Origin: Candidatus Thorarchaeota archaeon
GTDB taxonomy: Archaea; Asgardarchaeota; Thorarchaeia; Thorarchaeales; Thorarchaeaceae
DNA: 42,278 bases
Direction of reading: 5' to 3'
Assembly: GCA_016839445.1 (NCBI GenBank)
Contig: JAEOUG010000049.1
Coordinates: forward strand, 1 to 42,278
Below the pieces are notes generated by a model that worked only from the letters and a program-made list of their open reading frames with translations, had not been told where the DNA came from and did not search any database. This document shows, in pieces, positions 24,671 to 32,576 of this stretch; position 1 is the first letter of the stretch; every line of letters starts with the position of its first letter. Made by a program: the position numbers and the translations under genes.

Positions 24671-25186
24671 CTAGAAGTCGCCCTGTTCTTTCACAGTCTT
24701 CTTCACACCGGTGCAGATAGAGCTGTAGTTTGTCAGCTTCCACTGTCCAGCGTTGTTCTTGGCCACCTGTACCGGCGTGGGAAGGTCTTTCCCGCCGCTC
24801 TTGATGAAGATCTTCAGGCCCTTTCCGTGCTCCTGCTTGCTGGCCACTGTCATGGTCAGCGCACTCTCCTTAATGCTGTAGTTGTTCTCCGGAGTGCCGC
24901 CGACGTACGAGCGTGCGATGTTCTTGTTGCCCTTGAACTGGCCAATGTAGTACTTGGCGCTTCGGCCCAACTTCAGGCCCGACGGTGACGATCCATCCTC
25001 AACACAGTCATTCTTTGATACGACCGCAGTCATCATGGCATCCGCAAGTTTCGGGTCGGATTCAACATTGAGTGCGGCAATCAAGTAATACATGATGCTG
25101 TCTTCAGGTGAGCCTGCATCCTTCTCCCACTGACTCTTGAACTCGGGAAATGACTTGATCATCTTCTTTGTGACTTTCCCCATCAT
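24671..25186 (-). CDS. Conserved-looking protein of unknown function (possibly DUF6935-like)
   Basis: About 171 residues, soluble. The N-terminal part is helical, followed by a beta-rich second half with SYVGGTPENNYS and IKESALTMTV, then LKIFIKSGGKDLPTPVQVAKN and GQWKLTNYSSICTGVK. I recall a bacterial family (DUF6935) with the same 'Y-G-TP-NNY ... KL-FV-SGG-D-PRP...W-L-YSSL-GI' pattern, but this is memory and not a search. If it is correct, transfer from bacteria is possible. GAGG seven bases ahead of the ATG at 25186 decides the start over the TTG at 25198. Confidence 0.55.
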   Translation of the reverse strand: MMGKVTKKMIKSFPEFKSQWEKDAGSPEDSIMYYLIAALNVESDPKLADAMMTAVVSKNDCVEDGSSPSGLKLGRSAKYYIGQFKGNKNIARSYVGGTPENNYSIKESALTMTVASKQEHGKGLKIFIKSGGKDLPTPVQVAKNNAGQWKLTNYSSICTGVKKTVKEQGDF

Positions 25187-25239
25187 TCGAAACCTCAAGC
25201 GCAGTATCTCCCCGTATTCAAAAACCTTCGTAGGGGGAA

Positions 25240-25845
25240 TCAGTCAATGATGTCACGTAGGACCGTACTGCCTTCCGTCAAGCCCCAGGCACAGAAAGCA
25301 AGCTGTGACCATCTTTCGAAGGCATTCTTTGATTCATTCTTCAGCTCTGAGAAATAGAGAGTCAGTATGATGCCGTGACTTACGATGAGAGTGGCTTCTT
25401 GTTTCTCAGATTCAACTTTCTCAATGCCCGTCTTGAACCTGGCAATTGCGTGCTCAGCAGATTCCCAATCTTCGACGCGTTGATCTGGCAGAGCCATTGC
25501 CCTTCTTACACGCGCTTCGTATTCCTCACGGGCGAGAACTGGTGACTTCCCGCGGTCAAGTTCTCTGAACTTCTTGCATTTCACTATCTCACAGCCAAGC
25601 CTCTCAGCCACAATCTCCCCGGTTAGCACCGCCTTCATTTCGTTGGATGTAATCACTCGGGCTACTTCATCGAAGACAGCTGAGTCAGCCAGCGCTCTGC
25701 ACGCATCTTCCCCTCGCTGCGTTAGGAGCCACTCCGACACGGGGCGGCTAGCGTCAATCTCTGTTTCTGCATGTCGAAGGAAGAACAGCCGTGTCAATAA
25801 CCAGTACACTCCGAGAAGGCGCAGACGCCTTGCGAGATCAGCCAT
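25240..25845 (-). CDS. Histidine phosphatase superfamily protein
   Basis: 201 residues as an open frame. The catalytic FFLRHAETE motif (RHxxT type) is at ~21-29. SNEMKAVLTGEIVAERLG carries the second phosphate-binding region, ELDRG is the acid loop, and LIVSHGIILTL holds the second His. The family runs on a phosphohistidine intermediate; the substrate is unknown. Family members usually begin just before the first strand. A TTG at 25797 with GGAGTG nine bases upstream would give a start at LTRLFFLRH and is a credible alternative to the ATG at 25845. It is the second member of this family in the window and is not closely similar to the first. Confidence 0.8.
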   Translation of the reverse strand: MADLARRLRLLGVYWLLTRLFFLRHAETEIDASRPVSEWLLTQRGEDACRALADSAVFDEVARVITSNEMKAVLTGEIVAERLGCEIVKCKKFRELDRGKSPVLAREEYEARVRRAMALPDQRVEDWESAEHAIARFKTGIEKVESEKQEATLIVSHGIILTLYFSELKNESKNAFERWSQLAFCAWGLTEGSTVLRDIID

Positions 25846-26012
25846 TCAAGCCAGTAGGACCTCAAAAGGTGCTGCGTGTAGCAAGGGCGTGGACGTCAAC
25901 AAGGAATCATTGGGTGTGGTAACGATGGAATTGCTACCATGATTTCTCGTCGGCGTCCACACGTTTGGTATCACTCTCATCGTACTAAAGCGTTCCCATT
26001 CTTGATGCACCA

Positions 26013-26049
26013 CGACGAAATGTTGATAACAATTGTTAACGATTCGTCG
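26013..26049 (+). promoter_or_regulatory. Nested dyad (candidate operator) before the ATP10-like gene
   Basis: The outer arms CGACGAA (26013-26019) and TTCGTCG (26043-26049) enclose a perfect 12-base palindrome TAACAATTGTTA (26027-26038), nearly concentric with them. The ATG at 26060 lies 10 bases on. The placement over the start region suggests a repressor site. The rest of the 214-base gap (25846-26012) shows nothing I can name. Confidence 0.5.
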
Positions 26050-26059
26050 ATGAGCAAAG

Positions 26060-26518
26060 ATGTTTCCAAGTGTTACTGGCTCGAATCTCAATAAGGAACA
26101 GAAGATAGTCCCGCAGGACCTAGATGGCGAGCTCAACGTCGTCATAGTAGCATATCAGCAATGGCACCAGAGGCTTGTGAACAGCTGGGTTCCATTCTTG
26201 CAGGAACTTGACGCCAGGTATCCTGAGTTCGAGTACTATGAGCTTCCGACGATTAGGAGGATGAACACCATCTACCGAAGGTTCATCGACGGAGGCATGC
26301 GAGCTGGGATTCCCTCAACTGAAACGCGCTGCAGGACCATCACACTCTACATCGACAAGAAAGCATTCAACGATGCGCTAGGGATCACTTCAGAAGAGAA
26401 CATACACATCTTCCTGATTCGTAGGGGCGGGGAGATCCTCTGGAGAGGAGAGGGCCCAATAACAGAAGAACTCGCCACATCGCTCGAAGAGGCGCTCAGC
26501 AGCATCGCCAGCAAGTAG
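26060..26518 (+). CDS. ATP10/thioredoxin-like protein without catalytic cysteines
   Basis: 152 residues. The order matches the ATP10/peroxiredoxin-like branch of the thioredoxin fold: LNVVIVAYQQWHQRLVNSWV (strand and helix where CxxC would be), FEYYELPTI, DGGMRAGIPSTETRCRTITLY, and IHIFLIRRGGEILWRGEGPI. The position of the redox cysteines holds QQWHQ, so thiol chemistry is unlikely. In mitochondria ATP10 is a chaperone for ATP-synthase assembly. That role is not implied here. The ATG is 10 bases after a large dyad (26013-26049). It converges on the ABC exporter operon. Confidence 0.65.
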   Translation: MFPSVTGSNLNKEQKIVPQDLDGELNVVIVAYQQWHQRLVNSWVPFLQELDARYPEFEYYELPTIRRMNTIYRRFIDGGMRAGIPSTETRCRTITLYIDKKAFNDALGITSEENIHIFLIRRGGEILWRGEGPITEELATSLEEALSSIASK

Positions 26519-26533
26519 AATCTCATCTGGTGT

Positions 26534-28390
26534 CTATCTTCTCTGAGCAGATTTGATAGCAAGCTCCGGCGTTTCATCTGCACTCACCACAGACTCCGGA
26601 ATGTCAGTGATTCCTTGGTGTGCGTAGTAGGTCTCGTAGAGCGTTCTGTAGATGCCACCAGTTGCTAACAGATGTTCATGCGTACCCTCTTCGACTAGAC
26701 GTCCTCCATCAAAGACCAAGATTCTGTCGGCATTGGCAATAGTGCTCAGGCGGTGTGCGATGACAACAGTAGTTCTATCAGCGAAGAGTGTGTCCTGGGC
26801 CTTCTGAACAAGTGACTCCGAATAGGCGTCTAGGCGACTAGTGGCTTCATCGAGAATCAAGATCCGCGGATTGGCCACGAGGGTCCGCACTATCGTGATC
26901 ATCTGACGCTGGCCGGAACTGAGGTTCTTCCCTCCCTCAAGGACTTTGGAGTCGTACCCTTCGGGCAAGGTCTCTATGAACTCGCAGGCGCGCGTCTTGT
27001 GACACAGGTCCTTGATGGTATCGTCGTCAACCTCAGGACTCCCATATTTCATGTTCTCCATGACCGTGCCATCAAAGAGATAGGGTTCCTGCGATACAAG
27101 CGCGACAGCGCCGTGAAGAGACTTCAATGTCACCTCAGAAATGTCTTGGTCTCCAACCATGATCTTGCCCTCCTGTGGGTCATAGAAGCGGTTGACGAGA
27201 GAGGCCACTGTTGTCTTCCCTGCCCCCGTCGCGCCAACTATAGCAACAGTGGTGCTTGGCTCAATCACGAAGCTCACGTCTACCAACACCACAGTGCCAG
27301 GGACATATGAGAAGCTGACTCGGTCAAACGTGATTCCATCGCTCAGAGGACTGAGTGGGACTGCATTCTCCGCTTCAGTCAAGGAGGGCTTTGCCTCGAT
27401 GACATCTGAAACCCTATCCATTGCCGCAAGAGATGCCTGCACCTGAGCGCCATTGAGGCTCATTATTAGAAGCGGGAACATGAAGCGCTGGACAAGCACT
27501 GTTCCTAGGAACAGCTCACCTATTGTTAGAACCGCCGCGGTACCTGTGGCCAGGCCAGCCCCAACGTAGAGGACAGCAGCCAGTATGAATACTGCAGTGG
27601 CTTGAACAGTTGGAAACAGGAATGTGAAGAAGAGAGTGAGTCTGAAATTGTGACGATAGGCTTCGTTGTTCAGCTTGTAGAGCTCGCTTGAGGTCTCATC
27701 TTCACGATTGAACGTCTTTGCCACTTGGATTCCACTGAGATTCTCGGCGATCTGTCCCGACACCCTTCCGTATGCTCTTTGAGTGGCAAGCATAGTCCGC
27801 TGTCCGACCGTGCCGTACAGGACTGTCATCACTAGAACAACCGGGAGCGTGATCAAGGCGGTTGCGGCAACAACCGGCGATGTGAACCAGAGAACGAGGA
27901 AGGTCACAACTAGCAGAACTAGCTGACCGCCAGTGTCCATGAGGACCTGAATTCCAGTGCTGAGGGCATCCGTATCTGAGGTCACTCTCGAGGTGACATT
28001 GCCACTCTGTTCGCCCTTGTGATAGGCGAGGTCGGCATCCACGAGGTGTTCGTAGACATCCTGCTGGACGCTCTGGACGAAGCCAGCCTGGGCCTTGGCA
28101 ATCACTCTCGTGTAGACAGACCCAGCGACCCATGAGGCGACTCGGAGCCCGAAGTAGAGGAGCGTCAACCAGAGAATCGCCGACAGCCCAGTGCTCCCTA
28201 CCAAGGCAACATCGATGCCCTGGGACAGGATGATAGGACTGACGGCGTCAACAGAGCTTGCGATGATGGAGATGATAGCACCATAGATGATGATTCTCCT
28301 GAAGCCTGAGAAGTATCCACCCATTCTGCGTAGAAGCAGCCCCACAGGGCGCTTCCGCTGCTTATCTTGGGGCATGCCTCTCATGCTCAT
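26534..28390 (-). CDS. ABC exporter half, consensus-ATPase subunit
   Basis: 618 residues: six-helix transmembrane domain (~25-325), then a nucleotide-binding domain. Walker A GATGAGKT is at 386-393, signature LSSGQ at 490-494, Walker B ILILDE with catalytic Glu515, and switch His546 (IAHRLSTI). The catalytic Glu and His are intact, but the signature has Ser for Gly. It starts inside the stop codon of the upstream ABC gene (positions 28387-28390 shared), so the two are translationally coupled and almost surely form a heterodimer. The type is multidrug or lipid exporter; the substrate is unknown. Confidence 0.92.
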   Translation of the reverse strand: MSMRGMPQDKQRKRPVGLLLRRMGGYFSGFRRIIIYGAIISIIASSVDAVSPIILSQGIDVALVGSTGLSAILWLTLLYFGLRVASWVAGSVYTRVIAKAQAGFVQSVQQDVYEHLVDADLAYHKGEQSGNVTSRVTSDTDALSTGIQVLMDTGGQLVLLVVTFLVLWFTSPVVAATALITLPVVLVMTVLYGTVGQRTMLATQRAYGRVSGQIAENLSGIQVAKTFNREDETSSELYKLNNEAYRHNFRLTLFFTFLFPTVQATAVFILAAVLYVGAGLATGTAAVLTIGELFLGTVLVQRFMFPLLIMSLNGAQVQASLAAMDRVSDVIEAKPSLTEAENAVPLSPLSDGITFDRVSFSYVPGTVVLVDVSFVIEPSTTVAIVGATGAGKTTVASLVNRFYDPQEGKIMVGDQDISEVTLKSLHGAVALVSQEPYLFDGTVMENMKYGSPEVDDDTIKDLCHKTRACEFIETLPEGYDSKVLEGGKNLSSGQRQMITIVRTLVANPRILILDEATSRLDAYSESLVQKAQDTLFADRTTVVIAHRLSTIANADRILVFDGGRLVEEGTHEHLLATGGIYRTLYETYYAHQGITDIPESVVSADETPELAIKSAQRR

Positions 28391-30192
28391 GCTACTGCAC
28401 CTCCGGTTATTGGAATGGCTTCAAGCATCTTCCGTGTCTCAGGTAGTCCTTCGAATATCAGCCTGTAGTGAGCCGACGTTCGGAGCAGTTCGTCATGTGG
28501 CCCGATGGCGACCAGCTCACCCTTGTCGACGATTATGACGAGATCGGATTCAATCAGGGTTCTGAGCCGTTGGGTCACTGTTATGCTCGTCCTGCTTGAT
28601 GTTGCCTCATCAATCGCCTTTCTCATCAGATACTCCGTCTTGGCGTCGATTGCGCTTGTGGAGTCGTCCAAGAGAAGAATGCTGGGATTGTGCAGAAGAG
28701 CCCGTGCGATAGCAAGGCGCTGTCTCTGGCCGCCGCTTAGAGTCATGCCTCTCTCGCCAACAAGAGTGTTGTAGCCAGCAGGCATCTCCATGATGAACTC
28801 ATCAGCCTGTGCTCTCTTCGCCGCCTCTTGAACAGACTCATCAGAAGCCTCCTCGCAGCCATATGCGATGTTCTCCCTGACGGACTTCTTGAACAGGAAG
28901 ATATCTTGCTCGACCAGACCTACAGCTTCTCGTATTCTTGAAGCAGGAACGTGCCGCAGGTCAGTCCCCCCAATCGTGATACGTCCCACGGTGGGGTCAT
29001 AGAGCCGCAGAAGTAGCTTCAGCACAGTGGTCTTCCCACCACCTGGTCCACCAATCAGGGCAACTCGTGAGCCCCCTGGAATCACAAAGCTGACGTTCTT
29101 CAGGGAGTACTTGGCGGAATCACTGCCGTTTGGGTAGCGAAAGCTGACGTCATCGAACACGATGTCACCGGTCCAATCGACGGCTCTGTCTTCTGGAGCA
29201 TCCACGAGTGGGTCGGTCCAGTTCAGTAGGTCGATTATCCGTTGAGCGTTCACCAAGGAGCCACGAATGAGCAGTAGGTTGCGAGGCAGCATGAAGTTCT
29301 GAGCATCAGCCGCCAGAAGCAAAGAGAGTATCTGTACCAGTGCACCGACAGAGATGAAACCTGCACTAACGAGACTTGCTCCATTCAGGAAGGCTACAGT
29401 CGTGACAAGGATGAGGATTAGCTGAGGGTAGAAGAATGCTGCCAGACGGCCCTCTCGTTCGACGGAATCCGCATAGCTTCGGCTTACCGAGCTGAACTTC
29501 TCCTTCTCGCGACTCTCAGACCCAAAGGCTCGTACTACTTCGATTCCGCGAAAGACCTCTTGTGAAACAGACGTGAGTCGCTCCATTCGCTCAGCACGAG
29601 CCCTTCTCACAGGTTCCACCACACTCGCATACCGGTATGAGAAGTACAGGTAGAATGGAAGCCCCCCCAACATGATGAGCCCAATAATCTGGCTCATGCT
29701 CCACAGTATTACCGTCGTGATTCCGTAGGTTGCCAGGGACCCCACTGTCATCCTCAGTCCCGGGTTCAGGGAGATCCGGATCCAGGTCAGATCCTGCATT
29801 GACACAGAGAGGAGCCTCTTGCTGTCCACTTGGTCATGAAAGGCCATACTGTGATCCTGCAGAGACTCGAACAGCTCCTGTCTGGCATCGCGCTCCCAGC
29901 CCGATATGACAGCTGCCCAGGCAGCTCCCGCCACGAAGTTAGATGCGAGAAAGGCGAATCCAAGCAGGATTATGAACCATACTTGGGCGACAAACTCAGA
30001 CCCCACACCTTGAGTCCGTAGGACATCCACAGCCTGGCCTATGACAATGAATGGCCAAGCTGTCAGCAGAGCTGATACGAGAGTGAGAATGAAAGCTCCC
30101 ACAGTCAAGAATGGATGCTTCCTCATCCCAGAGGCCACGTAACCAGTCGCTGTCTTATACACTCTTCTTCCTTCTATCGCCATGTTGCTCAT
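28387..30192 (-). CDS. ABC exporter half, degenerate-ATPase subunit
   Basis: About 601 residues from the ATG at 30192 (another ATG at 30183). Six membrane helices are followed by a nucleotide-binding domain with Walker A GGPGGGKT, a full LSGGQ signature, Walker B ILLLDD (Asp where the catalytic Glu should be) and TQRLRTL (Gln for the switch His). This is the degenerate partner of an asymmetric heterodimer of the TM287/288 and BmrCD kind. The open frame continues 60 codons further, but that stretch crosses a strong TATA box (30234-30247) and enters the MetRS gene, so it is not coding. Confidence 0.92.
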   Translation of the reverse strand: MSNMAIEGRRVYKTATGYVASGMRKHPFLTVGAFILTLVSALLTAWPFIVIGQAVDVLRTQGVGSEFVAQVWFIILLGFAFLASNFVAGAAWAAVISGWERDARQELFESLQDHSMAFHDQVDSKRLLSVSMQDLTWIRISLNPGLRMTVGSLATYGITTVILWSMSQIIGLIMLGGLPFYLYFSYRYASVVEPVRRARAERMERLTSVSQEVFRGIEVVRAFGSESREKEKFSSVSRSYADSVEREGRLAAFFYPQLILILVTTVAFLNGASLVSAGFISVGALVQILSLLLAADAQNFMLPRNLLLIRGSLVNAQRIIDLLNWTDPLVDAPEDRAVDWTGDIVFDDVSFRYPNGSDSAKYSLKNVSFVIPGGSRVALIGGPGGGKTTVLKLLLRLYDPTVGRITIGGTDLRHVPASRIREAVGLVEQDIFLFKKSVRENIAYGCEEASDESVQEAAKRAQADEFIMEMPAGYNTLVGERGMTLSGGQRQRLAIARALLHNPSILLLDDSTSAIDAKTEYLMRKAIDEATSSRTSITVTQRLRTLIESDLVIIVDKGELVAIGPHDELLRTSAHYRLIFEGLPETRKMLEAIPITGGAVA

Positions 30193-30233
30193 CTCAAAAG
30201 CAGGTTTCCAAATCGCCTTTGAATTCACAATAG

Positions 30234-30247
30234 TTAATATATATAAC
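30234..30247 (-). promoter_or_regulatory. TATA box of the ABC exporter operon
   Basis: The minus strand reads GGTTATATATATTAA, a strong archaeal TATA element, ~45 bases upstream of the ATG at 30192. It shows that the longer open frame upstream is not translated. Confidence 0.65.
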
Positions 30248-30320
30248 CTTTGTGACTCGACATTAGCGAAGATGGAAGACAGATGAGATACCCCAAAGGG
30301 ACACGTTCGCCGTTGGTCCA

Positions 30321-32384
30321 CTACGCAGCCTTGCTTCCGGGCGGCACGCCATCCAGTCGGACGGGCACCCATTCTCCCGGATTGCCGGCCTTCTCTACGG
30401 CCAGAATCATGCCGTTGCTTTCGATGCCGCCGACCTTCTTGGGCTCAAGATTGACGAGGAAGAGAGCCGTCAGGCCCTGTAGCTCCTCTGGCTTGTATAG
30501 ATGTCCAAGGCCGGTGGCCATGGTCCGCTTCTCACTGCCGATGTCAACTTCAATCTTGAGTAGCCGGTCCTTGCCTTCGACCTTCTCGCACTTCAGAATC
30601 TTTCCTGCTCTGAGATCAATCTTCTGGAAGTCCTCGTATGAAATTGTTTCCTTTATCGGGGTCATCTTCGGTTTCGGGCCTCCTTTCTGCCTGGCCTCAG
30701 CGGCCAATACTCTCTCTTTAATGATACGTCTTAGCTCCACGAGCTGTTCGTCTTCAATCTTGGAGATGACGGGCTTTGGTTTCTTGAGCTTCGTCCCTGC
30801 CTTTGGGGGACTCAAAGCGTCCTCGAAGTGCACATCATGGACCGTCTTCGCTTCGAACCCAAGCTGCCCCCAGACCTTCTCGGCAACGCCTGGCATGAAC
30901 GGCTCAATCAGGACTGCCAAGGCCTTTGAGAGAGCCAGAGCGTTGAAGATCACCTGCCCTGCCTTCTTCTTGTCAGTCTTGACGAGGCTCCAAGGCTGGT
31001 TCGACTGGAAGTAGTTGTTGCCCACAGAAGCCAGTCTCATCACTTCATCAGCGACCTTCTTCAGCTCGTACTCATTGACTCCCTCGGCAATCGTCTTCAG
31101 GGAGGCCTCTATCTCCTTCTTGAGCTCAGGGTCCAGCTTGCCCTCAGGGATTTCTCCGTAGTTCTTGTGGGCGAAGTGGAGACCTCTGTAGATGAAGTTG
31201 CCAAGTGTGCCGACAAGCTCGATGTTGACCTTGTCCGCGAAGGCATCCCAGCTGAAGTCAAGATCCTTCGTCTGGGAGGTATAGGAGACCATGTAGTAGC
31301 GAAGGTAGTCAGGGTCCAGCCCTCTATCGAGGTAGTCCTTGAGAATCCACACCACATAGCCTCTGCCTCTGCTGAAGTTGTGCCCCTCCACCTTGAGCAT
31401 CCCTGAGGCGACAATGGCAAAGGGGAGGTTGTAGCCGCTGCCCTTCAGCATGGCAGGCCAGAAGATACAGTGGTGCTGTACAATGTCCAGACCGATGAAG
31501 TGCACAAGCCTTCCATCACCGGGCTTCCAGTACTTCTCCCACTCATTCCGCTTCCCGATCCGCTTCGCCCACTGCTCAGTGCTGCTCATGTAACCGATGG
31601 GAGCATCTACCCAGACGTATAGGACCAAGGATTCATCAACAGGGAACCTCACTCCCCAGTCGAGGTCTCTCGTGATGCACCAGTCGCGGAGACCCTCCTT
31701 CACCCAGCCCAGGGCGAAGTTCTTGGCGTTCTTGGTGCCGTCAACCTCATTGAGGAACTTCTCTACGAAGCTCTCAAAGGCGCTGAGCTTGAGGAAGTAG
31801 TGAGTCCTTGTTATCGGGCGGGTTGGGTTTCCACAGACGGCACATCTAGGATCGAGGATGAGACCAGGTTCTATGTATCTACCACATCCTTGGTCACATT
31901 CGTCTCCTCGGGCATCAGCGCCGCAGTAGGGACACGTGCCTCGCACAAACCGATCAGGCTGTGAACGGCCACATGTATCACAGAAGGGGGTTTCAATCTC
32001 CTTCGGGTAGATGTGTCCATTGTCCAAGAGGGTGGTAACAATCTGGGTCGTCCGTTCGATGTTTTCCTTGTCGTCAGTAGTTCCGTAGTTGTCGAAGAAG
32101 ATGTTCAGCTTGGGAAAGGTGTCCTTGAGGATCTTGTGATACTTCTGATATGTCTCCTTTGGAGTGAGGCCCTCAGCCTCAGCTGCAACGAGGACCGGAG
32201 TTCCGTGTGTGTCAGACCCACACACGAAGGTGGCATCAACTCCCATCTTCTTGAGGAGTCTGACGAACACATCGGCGGGGACATAGGTCCTAAGGTGCCC
32301 TATGTGCATCGGCCCGCTGGCATAGGGAAGTCCACATGTCACGAGCACAGGATCTTTGGTGGGGTAATTACTCAGTTCTGCCAC
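30321..32384 (-). CDS. metG: Methionyl-tRNA synthetase with C-terminal tRNA-binding domain
   Basis: 687 residues, class I. YASGPMHIGHLR holds the HIGH motif (27-30). Two zinc knuckles lie in CDTC...CPYC and CDQGC...CAVC, and a WVDAPIGY segment binds methionine/ATP. The helical anticodon domain is followed by an EMAP/Trbp111-type OB-fold from ~575 (FQKIDLRAGKILKCEKVEG). It charges tRNA-Met. The KMSKS loop is odd: it reads GHNFSRGRG, with both usual lysines replaced. The GTG start has AGGAG unusually close to it, so the true start could differ by a few codons. Confidence 0.95.
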   Translation of the reverse strand: MAELSNYPTKDPVLVTCGLPYASGPMHIGHLRTYVPADVFVRLLKKMGVDATFVCGSDTHGTPVLVAAEAEGLTPKETYQKYHKILKDTFPKLNIFFDNYGTTDDKENIERTTQIVTTLLDNGHIYPKEIETPFCDTCGRSQPDRFVRGTCPYCGADARGDECDQGCGRYIEPGLILDPRCAVCGNPTRPITRTHYFLKLSAFESFVEKFLNEVDGTKNAKNFALGWVKEGLRDWCITRDLDWGVRFPVDESLVLYVWVDAPIGYMSSTEQWAKRIGKRNEWEKYWKPGDGRLVHFIGLDIVQHHCIFWPAMLKGSGYNLPFAIVASGMLKVEGHNFSRGRGYVVWILKDYLDRGLDPDYLRYYMVSYTSQTKDLDFSWDAFADKVNIELVGTLGNFIYRGLHFAHKNYGEIPEGKLDPELKKEIEASLKTIAEGVNEYELKKVADEVMRLASVGNNYFQSNQPWSLVKTDKKKAGQVIFNALALSKALAVLIEPFMPGVAEKVWGQLGFEAKTVHDVHFEDALSPPKAGTKLKKPKPVISKIEDEQLVELRRIIKERVLAAEARQKGGPKPKMTPIKETISYEDFQKIDLRAGKILKCEKVEGKDRLLKIEVDIGSEKRTMATGLGHLYKPEELQGLTALFLVNLEPKKVGGIESNGMILAVEKAGNPGEWVPVRLDGVPPGSKAA

Positions 32385-32576
32385 ACTCCTTTCGACTGTT
32401 TGTCTGACCTACTCACGTGTGCAGGGATGACACAGGATAAACGGCGAGATTCCACTCTTGATAGCTCTCTCGCTTCAGCGACCCTTGATAACTGGATTGC
32501 AGTATACCTTTCTGTGAGTTCTGTTCCCGCCTTGAGTAAGTAGGTTGGAGCAAGTGGCCTCTGTATTGATTTAACT

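Noticed and set aside
30193..30372. 60-codon N-terminal extension of the upstream ABC exporter subunit
   Set aside because: It spans a strong TATA box at 30234-30247 and runs into the MetRS gene; the first membrane helix region begins normally after the ATG at 30192.
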